A DNA stretch of 64,000 nt, taken from Blasia pusilla (taxonomy: Eukaryota; Marchantiophyta; Marchantiopsida; Blasiales). A program made the translations under genes and the position numbers. Where the stretch lies: positions 13,144,001 to 13,208,000 of the forward strand of contig CM114273.1 of the NCBI GenBank assembly GCA_050084515.1. The letters run 5' to 3'. The notes under the pieces were generated by a model that did no database searches, had not been told where the DNA came from, and saw nothing but the letters and a program-made list of their open reading frames with translations. Below, piece after piece: positions 1 to 10,151 of the stretch; position 1 is the first letter of the stretch; the number at the start of each line of letters is the position of its first letter.

Positions 1-65
1 TGGCAGGACATAAAGGAGAAAAATCTACGCTAGCTGTTCTGGCGAAGCGATTCTTTTGGCCCAAC

Positions 66-1265
66 ATGAAAGAGGATGTTGCTCAGTATGTGAAGACATG
101 TATGACCTGCCAAGCGAATAGAGTCTCTTATGATAAGAAACAGGGCTTGTTGCATCCCTTGCCGATCCGAGAAGGACCCTTGCAAAGTGTGAGTATGGAT
201 TTCATCACGAGTCTTCCAGAATCTGAGGGATACAACGCTATACTTGTGATTTTTGATCGTTTTAGCAAGTTGGCGAGATTCATGCCGACGGTGGATTCCG
301 CAATGGCTTATACAACGACGCAACTGTTTCTCGATAGCTGGTGGCGTGCTCACGGTTTGCCGAGGAGCATTGTTTCAGATCGGGATCCAAAGTTTACGAG
401 TGCTTTAGGAAGCACTTGTTTAGAAGGTTTAAGACCAAGCTGAGTTTCAGTACGGATTTCCACCCATGGAAGGATGGACATACGGAAAAGCTGAACTCTA
501 TCGTGAATCAGTACTTAAGGAATTATGTAAGTGTTGATCAACGAGATTGGGTCAAGTGGCTGAGCATGGCGGAGTACTGCTACAACTCGACCAAGCATTC
601 TGCAACTAGAGAATCTCCGTTTCTCCTGGAAAATGGACGAGAGCCAGAAGGGCCTCTTGACCTAGCCCTCTCGAAGGGTACTACATTGGCACGAACACGA
701 CAAGCGACGGCAAAAGGTTTGTTGGTGGAGATGCGAGAATGGGAAGAGCGAGCAAGTCGAAGTCTTGCAAAGGCTCAAATGAGGTACGTTAAGCATGCTA
801 ACAAGAGTCAGCGCCAAGTACGATTCCAAGTTGGAGAGCAAGTGTGGTTGAGTATGAAGAACCTCACTCTTCCGAAAGAGTTGTCTGCGAAGCTGTCTGC
901 CAAGTATGCTGGACCGTATGTGATTGTGGCAAACCCGTTGGAGGATGTGTACACGTTGAGGCTGCCGGACGAGTTCAAGATTCACCTGACCTTTCATGTA
1001 TCATTGTTGAAGAAATATCTTCAAGATAATGGACGTTTCGCGCAGAGACAGGTGGTGAGACCGCACCCGCATCATAAATGAGGAGCCGGAGTTTGAGGTG
1101 GAGACCATCTTACGTTCGAGGCATCGGGCCAACAAGTATGAATACTTGGTAAAATGGAAGGGCTACCATGTGAAGGAGGCAATTTGGATTTCGGAGGCAG
1201 ATTTGGAACACGCGCAAGAGTTATTGCGAGACTTCAAGCGAACACAAGCGAAGCACATGCGTTAG
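66..1265 (+). pseudogene. Chromovirus integrase with C-terminal chromodomain (frameshifted)
   Basis: The integrase joins retroelement cDNA to host DNA. The zinc-binding end is visible as CMTC near residue 15. The DDE core follows, with VSMDFITSLP (first Asp), VSDRDPKFTS (second Asp) and the HPWKDGHTEKLN region, where the usual HPQTDGQTE has changed. Next come a GPY/F-like barrel (KYAGPYVIV) and the FHVSLLKKY segment. After another frame change, a chromodomain (1083-1265) has YLVKWKGY and EAIWISEADL. In chromoviruses this module directs insertion to modified chromatin. The frame shifts near 400-415 and again near 1060-1080, so the copy cannot make an intact protein. It is the 3' end of pol. 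Confidence 0.85.
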
Positions 1266-1940
1266 TACGAGGAGAAGCTAGAGACATGACTTGTAACCAA
1301 TGGAATCTTGGGCCGAAGGCCGTTGTAACTAGAAAATGCTAGTGTTGCAATAAAGGAGTGTATGAATTTGGAGATTCGATGCCAGAGTGTTGCAATTTGT
1401 ATGTGGTAGTGCATGGCTATGAGTCGTTCATCATAGGCTTAGGATGTACGTCAAGAGGACAGACAAGGAGTATTTGAGGTGAAAGCTCGTATGTGGATAA
1501 CCACGAGAAATAGGACCTTGTGTTGGATTACACTCGGGCTTGCCCTAGCATCGGCAAGGCAAATGAAGTCTGTCTTGGGGCTTGGGGTGATCTTACTTGT
1601 GGCTACATAAGTAAACTTAGTGACGCGCCTAAGTCGAATACGAGAGCGACCCAACAGTAGTACGATTTATAGACCAGGTAAATAGGTGTGATGTTTACAA
1701 GAGTGAGCCAGAAGAGTCCAAGGTTGCACACTTAGTTAGCTTATTTGATAGGTTAGTTCTTTGGAACCTGTCCAGGCTTATCAAAGAGGAGAGGCTAATA
1801 ATTCTAAGTGGGACAAAGCGACAACTATAGACTAAGAGGAATTTCAGGTTAGCCACCAGAACGCAATTCAATGTCAAGGGGTAGGCTGCTCAGGAGACTT
1901 GACATAACAAAGGTTTGCGTTGATGAGGGCATCAACCTCT

Positions 1941-1953
1941 AAAGAGGGGTGAG
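1941..1953 (+). promoter_or_regulatory. Polypurine tract (plus-strand primer)
   Basis: The purine run AAAGAGGGGTGAG lies directly upstream of the LTR start TGTC. The same tract precedes the LTR of the minus-strand copy near 20851-20863. That is the expected position of the retroviral-type plus-strand primer. Confidence 0.7.
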
Positions 1954-2953
1954 TGTCACGACCCTCATGACCAAATGAGTGCCAAGCGGAACATCGGAAC
2001 ATTAGCGGGCTCACGTTAAGATGGTTTGCGCGTTGTAGTAGTCTCAAAGAGGAGACAAGAGATGAGACGCGAGCGAGGCGTCACGTTTCAGATGTTGTGG
2101 TCATGACCGAGAAACCTGGACCAAACGCGGAATGAGACTTGAAAGAAGTTGAGTCTAGGAAGTGGGTTGCCAAAGGAAGAATCCGGATTTGGAACGCCAC
2201 TAGCGTTTGAGAGTTTCAGACTGTATTTATGACCATAACTTTTAGCGCCAAGATGCGTTTGGATTAAATAAAAGTGCGTTAGAAAGTTTATGGAAAGTTG
2301 GTTCAAACGCACTAAAGATCTTTGCAAACGCTTTAGCAACAACTGAGAAAAAACCCGGAAACGACTGTAAGTAGAGTCGGGTTGAGGGCCACAATGAAGG
2401 GCCCGACCCTCCTTTTCTAAAGGGAGGGGGTTTGGAGAACCCCAGTAGTACTAGTAAGGGGAAGGTCTTTGAGAGTCCTTGGAACCGGAACCCCACTTTG
2501 GGCGCCGCGGGGCGGCTCAAGGGCATGGAACAGAACGCGAGTTTGGGAGTTGGGTTGGAAAACCTGCACCAAGTCTATTGAGGCAATTTTAGACATCCCT
2601 CTTGGATTTCACCCCGCGACTCAATTACTTGGGTCTTGGTTTGGAACTCACACGAGGTCCGTTGAAAAGTTGGGATCGCTAGGCGCGCAAGTGTCGTTTC
2701 AGATCCCTCGACTAACCAGGAAGTCTGTTCCAAGTCTTGAAGGACTTGCCGTGTTTTGGAAACTAGGAACTAAGGAAGGTTGAGCTTGATGAGACGCCGA
2801 GTTGAGAACTCGGTGGGTTGGAACGCTGGTTGGCCCAGACCCGACTAACAAGAGTGCGTGTTTGGGTGCAGATCGACGATGAGATCATGACCTACTGAAC
2901 GTACGCTTCGGCAACACTAAAGATTGACGTTCAAGGAGTGTAGGGGCGCGACA
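1954..2953 (+). repeat. 3' LTR of chromovirus (1000 bp)
   Basis: It starts TGTCACGACCC and ends GCGCGACA, giving TGTC/GACA short inverted ends. Its left side abuts the polypurine tract. A 999-bp homologue in opposite orientation lies at 19852-20850 and an interrupted one at 22163-24438, and their shared limits fix the ends. ORFs inside it are shadows. Confidence 0.85.
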
Positions 2954-4193
2954 CGTAGTGCCGCATCCTTCGCAGAGAGCATGACTAGTGCAGCATGCCC
3001 ATGAGGAGTTGGGTTACTTTGGGGTGAAGCGGACGTATAGCTTGCTCCAGATTCAATATTGGTTGCGAGGCATGCAGACTGACGTTCAGCAGTTTGTTGC
3101 CAAGTGCATGGTGTGTGATCGGGTCCGAGCATCGTTCAATGCCCTGACTCCACAGTTGCATCCATTACCGATAAGGGGCTTAAGGTATAGATGGAGTTTG
3201 GATGTTGCAGGACCTTTGCCTTCGACGGAGCGTCATAGTGGTTATGTGTTGGTGATGGTTGAGCACTTCTCAAAGTGGATCGAGTTGGTTGCATTGCCAG
3301 ACAAAGCAAGTGAGGGAGTAGCTTATGCCTTCCTTGACAGAGTGCTGAGTCATTATGGCGCATTGGCTGAGGTATTGACAAAATAGGGTACCGAGTTTCA
3401 CGGTGAGTTCCAGGTCTTGTGTGATCATGCGCTCATCAACCACCGCACGACTTCGCGAGATCATCCCGAAGCGGATGGATTAACGAAGAGAGTTGTGCAT
3501 ACGGTGAAAAGGGGTTTACGGAAGTATGGCTTGCAGAGAGATCACCTAGGAGATTGGGACCTCTAGTTGCCGCGGTTGGCGATAGGAAATGATTTAGCAG
3601 GTAGGCATCCTTAGCGTCTTTTTCACAGTACTCGCTAATTTATGGCCGAGAGCCAGATTTACCTACAGCCACTCGTCGAGATGTTGGTGAGGTGCTGGAC
3701 CTTGATGACCCAGATGTATGGATGCGAGCATGTTCTCAGAGGGCTGAGTTGTTTCATAGAGTGATGCCCATGGCGTTCGAGAACTTGGCGATTGCGCAAC
3801 ATCGAGATACGATGAGGTATGTGACTATTCGGGATGGTGGTTATCGACCAACTATCCAGAGGTTTCATCAGGGAGATTATGTCTACTTGCAGCTGACGGC
3901 ACCAACGACGTTGGATGTGACTGCAAGGTGCACTATCCTGAGAGTGTGTGACATTTTGCCATCCGGTGTTCTCTTGCTGGAGGGACGCGATCGTATGATA
4001 TGGAAGGACCATGTGCGTAATTGTGCGCCATGTCACCTTCCTAACATTGATAGTACAGTAGATCTGAGCTCAGCAGTAGTTCCTACAGGCTTGCGTTGTA
4101 TGTTGTGTGGTTTTGCTCGTGATGCGACCATGATGCTAGTCTGTGATGGATGTTCGAGAGGTTGGCATATGGCATGTCTAACGCCACCTCTCA
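2954..4193 (+). pseudogene. Gypsy integrase with C-terminal PHD finger (5' part, broken by a transposon)
   Basis: This is a second gypsy family. The HHCC end includes CMVCDRVRA. The core has WSLDVAGPLP (first Asp). The second Asp region reads K-stop-GTEF, where the homologue at 62 kb reads KDQGIEF, and the Glu lies in EADGLTKRVV. Several stops and a frameshift (about 3560-3640) break it. A readable block from about 3650 ends in a barrel (GDYVYLQL) and then CMLCGF, VCDGC and GWHMAC, the first part of a C4HC3 PHD finger (from about 4096). The frame stops at 4193, where the 12.5 kb transposon is inserted. The finger's last Cys pair resumes at 16709-16720. PHD fingers read histone H3 tails, so a targeting role like that of chromodomains is an inference. 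Confidence 0.8.
4185..4193 (+). repeat. Target-site duplication, left copy
   Basis: CACCTCTCA lies directly left of the transposon and is repeated at 16674-16682; one further C on the left also matches. Joining the two flanks through one copy restores the retroelement frame (PPL, then TRVPRG). Nine-base duplications are typical of Mutator-like elements. Confidence 0.85.
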
Positions 4194-4275
4194 GAGGTGC
4201 GGTAAGAGGAGAGGAAGAGACGAAGAGAGGAGAGAGAAGAGAGGAAGAGAGGAGAGAGGAGAGAGGAAACTACCT
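4194..4275 (+). repeat. Left terminal inverted repeat (imperfect, purine-rich)
   Basis: This is a GAGAGGAAGAG-type purine stretch directly inside the left target duplication. It is related to the right end read on the other strand, but lacks the motif GGGGGCTGGTATT found at the right end. Similarity is limited to roughly the first 60 bp. From 4276 to about 4790 there is noncoding sequence with poly-T runs and one palindrome (4417-4443). Confidence 0.55.
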
Positions 4276-4789
4276 TCAACCGAAATAGATACTTTTTTTT
4301 AAAAGAGTTTCCGTTGGGTTGAAGAGAGGAAACTTTTTGTGTGAATTTTTTTGCACTTTTTGTTCGATTATTAAGCGAGCCCCCACGCTTTTTTTTTTTT
4401 TTCTCTTCCATATTTTGGCAACCCATCTGAGTCCGACCGGTTGCAAATTGCACAAAATATACAAAACTGAAAAATCAGTCGAATCATAAGTGTGGAACCA
4501 ATCACTTTTTCCATCCAAGGTCTGGAAACAATCTACCATTTGCCCGGGGATGAATAGAGTTCAAGCTAAAAGTGAAGGTTCTTGAAAAATGAAAGTACAA
4601 TCTAAAACCTCATTTTGCATCCTCAAAGTGGTTTGTTTAAAACACTTCGCACTTCTTTGAGGGACATAATTGGTCGGTGGATTCCTACTCCTACCTCTAA
4701 CTCTCTCAAAACTACCAGCAACACATAGTACATGTGCTTACAAGGGAAATACCTTTTGCCACTTGTCTCTCTTTGGAAAAAGTCATCTC

Positions 4790-7700
4790 ATGAACATGTG
4801 GGAAAGCAACAGATGTGCACCACATACACCCCTGTGACACTTGAATTTACAGTGTTGTTCCTGACCCCATACATCCTTCCTATTCCATTGCCACTCAAGA
4901 CATCTTTCATGGCGATGATCTCCATTTTTGCCTCCCGAGCTGATGCAATTCGCTTTGCTCTCTCCACCGTTGGCCTACACATTCTGTTTCTCTTCACCCC
5001 ATTTCTAGACTCAAACAAAAATAATGGATTGAGATCATCCACCTTCTCCGGGTACATGTTGACATCAATCTTGGGTTGAATACGAAATACGAAGGTCTCT
5101 GTAATGCGAACATGCTCCGAACTTCCCCCGTCTACGAGTCTGAAACCGGCACTTGTAAGATTGTCCACTTCGTCTTGAGTGCAGTTCGTACCTGCGGCGA
5201 TGGGCCAAATCGTGGGGGTATTCCCCGGAGCTCCAATGGCAGCCGGATAAGACTTCTAGAAAGCGAAAGATTCATTTGGGCAGAAGAAGTACTTCAATTG
5301 ATCCTCGGTCCTCGTGAAACGATCAAAGGTTTTGAGTCCCCAAAACCCAGGCAGTGGTCGTCCAGTCCTTGTACAGTTCTTATTTAGGAAAGTGCCGCAT
5401 GCTCTCCTTATGCCATCAGATCTTGCCCTGCAGATGGGTCCATGTCATGGGTTGCTCCGAGATATATGCCAGCGTTTTAGGTTGCAATCCACCCCCATTA
5501 CCGGAATCCCATATTGTTGAACCACTCCAGTGACAGAATGTTGTGAACTTCCAGCAACGAAGGGCTTTTGAAATAAGACATTCGCTGATTTTGGAGAAGG
5601 GTCTCCAACACGGATTTGGGACGGGTTCGGGGTCCCCGAATACCTGGGTGGCGTAATTTCCTCATCCAAATCAATCACCGGATTCGTTCCTCAATGCTGC
5701 CTCTTCACCTGCCTGAAGTCAAGATACTTATCTGCTCTCCACGAGTCTCGCTCGGACTGCTCAACCACCATCTGTATAGGACGTCTTGAAACCCGCCCAT
5801 GAATATTCCCACCAATGTGTACGTCTTGCTCGAGGGGAGTTCCAGCTACGCACCGGTTGAAGGCTTCCACATAGAGTTTTTCATCACCAGATCTCACAGC
5901 CGCCCTGACATAAAGCTCGTAGATCAACGGCCCCCTTCCTTTTGTTATGCCTTTTGTGAGGAAGATATGGGATGATGCAGACTCTAGCATTGCTCTTGCC
6001 TGGTCTTGTTGGCATGCCTCCACAAGTAAAATTCGTTGGCATGCTTGTGACGACCTCCAGGAGGAATGAACACTTTTTGCTCCACTTGTGTTGGGGTAGA
6101 GGGCATTTTCATGAATGTTCAATCCCTGCAACGACGACAATGTTAGAAGGGAACAAAAATAACTCAGGAGTCAAAGAAATAAGCTACCTGTCGGAACCAG
6201 ATGGGTTGCAAGGCCGAGGCATCCCATGAACGACTCTGCGACCTGTCGGGTCCCGACGTGTTGCAACCCTAAACCCACCTACTGCAACCCGTCGGATTCA
6301 GACGGGTTGCAAGAACCTGTGGCCACTCTGGAAGATCCAAGTGCAAGTCATCCGAAACCCATCCGGGTCGAACTATTTGCAGGCCTTGTATACATGCGAC
6401 TTGCATACTTTTCTACGGGTTGCATCAAAATTCTTGATGAAACCCGTCGGTTTCCGTCGGGTTGCAGACTCGGGCAACCCGTCGCATCCGACAGCTTCCT
6501 TGGTTTCTTCGGTTTGAAATCCCTATAGTTCCCACGCTTCTCAACTTGAGCTGCAACTTTACAAACAATGACAAGACAAGACAAAATAGTGAACTCACCT
6601 TCCGCATGAAGTTTCCCCATTGTCCCATACGTACACTCCACCAACTCAACCAAGAGCACACTCTTTGTACTTCCCCTCAATCGCATGCTTCCTCCACCAC
6701 CCATGAAGTTCTTCTTGGCATTCCATGGCCTGTTTCAAGGTTTTGCTGTCCTTGCAGCGTTGGAGTAGAATGACATGCTCTGTCTTCTTATTCTCCTTGA
6801 TGCAAGATTTGGTGTACCGGTTCACAAACTGTTGCCAATGGAAAGCATCCGACCTTTCCCTCTCCGGTTGAACCTCTCCACCCCATAACACTTCCCGGAT
6901 AGCAATCCACCCAGGTCATGCATTGTCTGCCATGAACCGATAAATTTCCGGAGGTGGCCTTTTGTTTTCCTTCACCACCTCCAATAAGAGTAACCAGCAC
7001 ATTTTCAAACTGCCAACGTCTTCTGCCTTTACTTCACAGACAAATATAGTTTTGAGTCCCTTCTCCACATGGTCATAAACGTGAGCACCCATTGTCAACC
7101 ATCCGTTCAACACTCTGTAGCAAATATCAAAGCTTACCCAATTGCCGTAAAGATCTTCCCCTTCCCTCATTCGATCTATGAGATCGAGGCCACTCGACGG
7201 ACCTCTGGTTGATATTTTGAAGACATAGGCCCTGGATCCCTCGCCTCCTTGGCCCATGAACTGCCATCTTTGAATGAATGGAAATCTGGAGTTGGCCTTG
7301 ATTCTGGCGATGGCATCCATTTCGGCCGTCTTTCCATCCAGAACCCGTATTTGACGCAGCAAATTCCGGAAGCATTCAAGATCAGCGAGAAATGCGAGAT
7401 TTTCCCAAAGTTGTTTCTCCTGAGCCGCCGTGATCTCGCCCTGTCCAGGGATTCCAAGCAATTGTTCACAAATTTATGATGTTGTTGTGAGCTTGATCAC
7501 TCCGGGCTTTGAACCCGGAGAGTTTCTGTAGACCTCGGCAACTTTCTTTGCCACATCCTCCTTGATGTGTCTCTAAATTGCATCGGTCACAGGATGAGTG
7601 TGGTCGCCAACATGAATTTCCAGCCTTGTGTACTCTGACGTGGAGCCCAAGTCGTGGACAATGAAAAATATGTATGCAGGACACGCTCCAACGCAGAAGG

Positions 7701-8620
7701 GCGATGCCTGACAATGAGGACATCGATGGCCTCCCGGCGGTATGGTGGCACCTACCTTGTATGGAGTTTTTGCATTCTTGGGGAGGAATTACAACGTATT
7801 GAGTCGCCCGTTGCGCTCTAGATACGGGCATGCTGGACTTCTACACTCCAAGGCTCCAACGCATTGGCGGCGGGAGATAATCCAAGGACCATCTGGAATT
7901 GAAGCACTAGTCCGTTGAAGCCTGCACCATCGATGACAATAGACTTTCTGTCCATACCCTTCAGGCGTCCTCCATCTTTCTTTTGAGCAGGAGCAGCAAG
8001 TGGAGGCAACTCAAAAATGCAATTACCATCGTACGTGGGCGGCAGCTTGTCGACAAGAATGTGCTTGAACATTTTCAAGGCCAGTGACGAAAGCAAACTT
8101 TTGCCTGATACTCGCAAGAGGAACGAGTAGGCGGACAGAGGGCCCTGTTGGTATCCGAGAGATCCACTAAGGTTGATAACATCCGAAATCTCTTCAGGAA
8201 GAACAACATTGTTACGAGGGTGTGAAGTTGGAGTCGAAGCTGGATCTACTGAGCTAGGAGTTGCAAACGTAGAGCTCGGAGCACTAGGAAATTCTCGACC
8301 GTCTTCTTGGGAAATAGACAAATTCAGGGGCAAGTCGTTAACTCTGTATTGACCATTTGCTAGAGGTAGGAGATTCCATACTTTACGGTCTGCAATCACT
8401 GGCTGGACTGTCTCACCTATTATTTCCTCCGTACCGTACACCCTAACATCCTCGGATACAAAGATGGTTCCAATTTGGAGAAGAAATCGAACAAAGAGAA
8501 ACTTTTCATCCACTGCTATGAAAGACTCAAGAGCTTGCGGTCGAACGATTTCTGATTGAGGAAGGGCCGCTAGATGACTGCCGCAAGTGAGCTTCACATA
8601 ATTATTCATTCCCAAAAATT
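4790..8620 (-). pseudogene. Mutator-like transposase with CxxC/HxH zinc finger (decayed, intron-containing)
   Basis: The likely role was cutting and joining the element's ends. Reading on the minus strand, a probable start is MNNYVKL near 8610. A segment ending about 7818 is followed by a zinc finger with RCPHC (7711-7725) and GDHTHPV (7589-7609), the Cys2/His-x-His pattern of WRKY/GCM1-type fingers in Mutator transposases. The core follows, with STRGPSSGLDLIDRM and MADNA near 6917-6940 (possible catalytic Asp), then FHWQQFVNRYTKSC. An intron with donor GGAAG/GTGAGT at about 6597 and acceptor TTGCAG at about 6140 holds palindromes. The last part (about 4790-6135) has a VHSSW segment and a basic tail. 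Stops fit TAG, TAA or TGA from CAG, CAA or CGA, and there are frameshifts. I recognise the family type but not a named gene. Confidence 0.65.
6188..6500. repeat. Palindrome cluster inside the transposase intron
   Basis: Five or six diverged copies of the element's palindrome (left arm GCAACCCGTCGGA) lie here, for example near 6237, 6285 and 6440. They fall wholly inside the intron inferred at about 6140-6597, so they do not interrupt the coding frame. Confidence 0.75.
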
Positions 8621-8640
8621 TCCAATGGTAGGAGACTGAG

Positions 8641-8664
8641 AATGAGAATGAGAATGAGAATATT
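8641..8664 (+). repeat. Short GAGAAT tandem repeat
   Basis: A hexamer is repeated about four times just upstream of the probable transposase start, in its 5' leader on the minus strand. Confidence 0.7.
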
Positions 8665-8764
8665 AAATTTATAGTGAAAAGGAAATCAGATTCTCCTGAC
8701 AGAATTTTACTGACAAGATGAAGTTTGGTAGGTGAAATTGTCTCACACAATGGATTCAATTCTG

Positions 8765-9722
8765 TTGCAACCTGTCAGAGTCAAGTGGGTTAGAGGATTT
8801 GGGAAGCAGAGACATGGGTTGCAAAGCACACTTCATTTTTTTGGAACCCGTCGCAGTCCGTTGAGTTGGTACCCCCTTCTTGCCGACCGAAGATCTTTTG
8901 AGGCGATTTTGCTAGCATCTAACACAAGATATCGCTTGTTTTTGCGGGATTGTCCAACTCAGGGTACATCTTGTGACCCGTCGGATTGCAATGGGTTTCC
9001 TCGGAACAATACGTTCCGAGGGATAAAATGTCGATAATCGTCGGGTTGCCCTGGTACCTCAACTATTAACCCAAGCTAAACGAAGCCTGCAACCCATCAA
9101 CTTCGGACGGGTTGCACGCTTCTGCCTTACCTTCTAACGCAAATATGATCGAAGCTCGCAACCCGTCACTCTCCGACGAGTTGCGCGGGTACCGCACCTT
9201 CTTGCCCGAAGACGGCGGAGGCGCGCAACCCGTCGGGATCAGATGGGTTGCCCAATTATCTCACGGTGTAACACTTACATGAAGGAAGCGTGCAAATCGT
9301 CTGTTTCTGACGAGTTCTGCGGGTGCTGCACCTTCTTGCCCAAAGACGGCGAGGAGTGCAACCCTTCGACCTCCGACGGGTTGCGCAAGGGACTCGCCTT
9401 GTTTCGCTTACATGAAGGAAGCGTGCAACCTGTCGGCCTCCGACGAGTTGCGAAGGAAGCCCACGTTGTTATCCCTTGACGAGGGAAGCGTGCAACCCAA
9501 CGGTCTCCGACGGGTTGCGCGGGTACCTCCCGTTCTTGTTCGAAGATGGCAGGGGCGCGCAACCTATCGGTCTCCGATGGGTTGCGCGGGTACCTCGATT
9601 TCTTGTTCGAAGACGGCGGAGGCGCTCAACCTATCGGTCTCCGACGGGTTGCTCGCGCACCTCGCATTCTCGTCCGAGGACGGCGGAGGCGCGCAACCTG
9701 TCGGACTCCGACGGGTTGCCAC
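8765..9722. repeat. Palindrome array between the divergent genes
   Basis: About 14 copies of the 27-nt palindrome lie between the two gene starts. From about 9150 to 9720 they form a tandem array with a unit of about 67 bp: palindrome starts near 9358, 9424, 9493, 9560, 9626 and 9694. Each unit also carries a GGTACCTC/CTTGTTCGAAGACGGCGG-like spacer. The array is CpG-rich and sits where promoters for both genes are expected. Long open frames on both strands here are by-products of the repeat. Confidence 0.9.
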
Positions 9723-9864
9723 GAGGACGGATCCTTGGAACCCTCGGAAAGCGTGCAACATGTGGAAGCTGTTGGGTTGTTGTTTTTCACATGGTGACTT
9801 CCGTAACGGTTGGCACGTCGCCGTCGGAAGGACGATGCGACGGTCAACCCAACGGCTAGAAAAG

Positions 9865-9873
9865 TATAAATAG
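9865..9873 (+). promoter_or_regulatory. TATA box of the ParB/methyltransferase-like gene
   Basis: TATAAATAG lies about 150 bp after the palindrome array and about 290 bp before the chosen ATG at 10152. The leader between them holds a short tandem repeat of about 21 bp built on CGAGCGAACGATCGCG (about 9983-10060). Confidence 0.6.
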
Positions 9874-10151
9874 GGGAGAAATCGCTCATTTTCGGTTTTT
9901 CATTTTGCGATCTCCATTGCTCTCCCGCGCAGCAGCTGATGAGATGCCAAGAGGCGCTTCACACGGCGACTCATCGCGAGACAATACGAGCGAACGATCG
10001 CGGGACGATTCGAGCGAACGATCGCGAGACGGTTTGACCGAACGATCCTGAGACGATTCGAGCTGCCCATCAAGGCGACTCATCTTGACATCAGCAAGGC
10101 GACTGATCAAGCGATTCATCGTGGACATAGGTGGAGGCATTTCCGGGAAAA

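Larger units (their letters stand above)
1..2953 (+). mobile_element. Ty3/gypsy chromovirus, 3' part (integrase to 3' LTR)
   Basis: This is the downstream part of a chromovirus; its 5' part lies left of the window. In order it has integrase, chromodomain, a noncoding 3' stretch (1266-1940), a polypurine tract and a 1000-bp LTR. Directly after the LTR, at 2954, the frame of a different gypsy integrase begins. This element is therefore nested in the PHD-type gypsy element. A minus-strand copy of the same family lies at about 19.8-25.3 kb. No gene is visible in 1266-1940. Confidence 0.85.

Noticed and set aside
9275-9873. Overlapping open frames of 60-150 codons on both strands
   Set aside because: They are read-through of the tandem palindrome array; the repeated peptide pattern comes from the repeat, and the frames appear on both strands.
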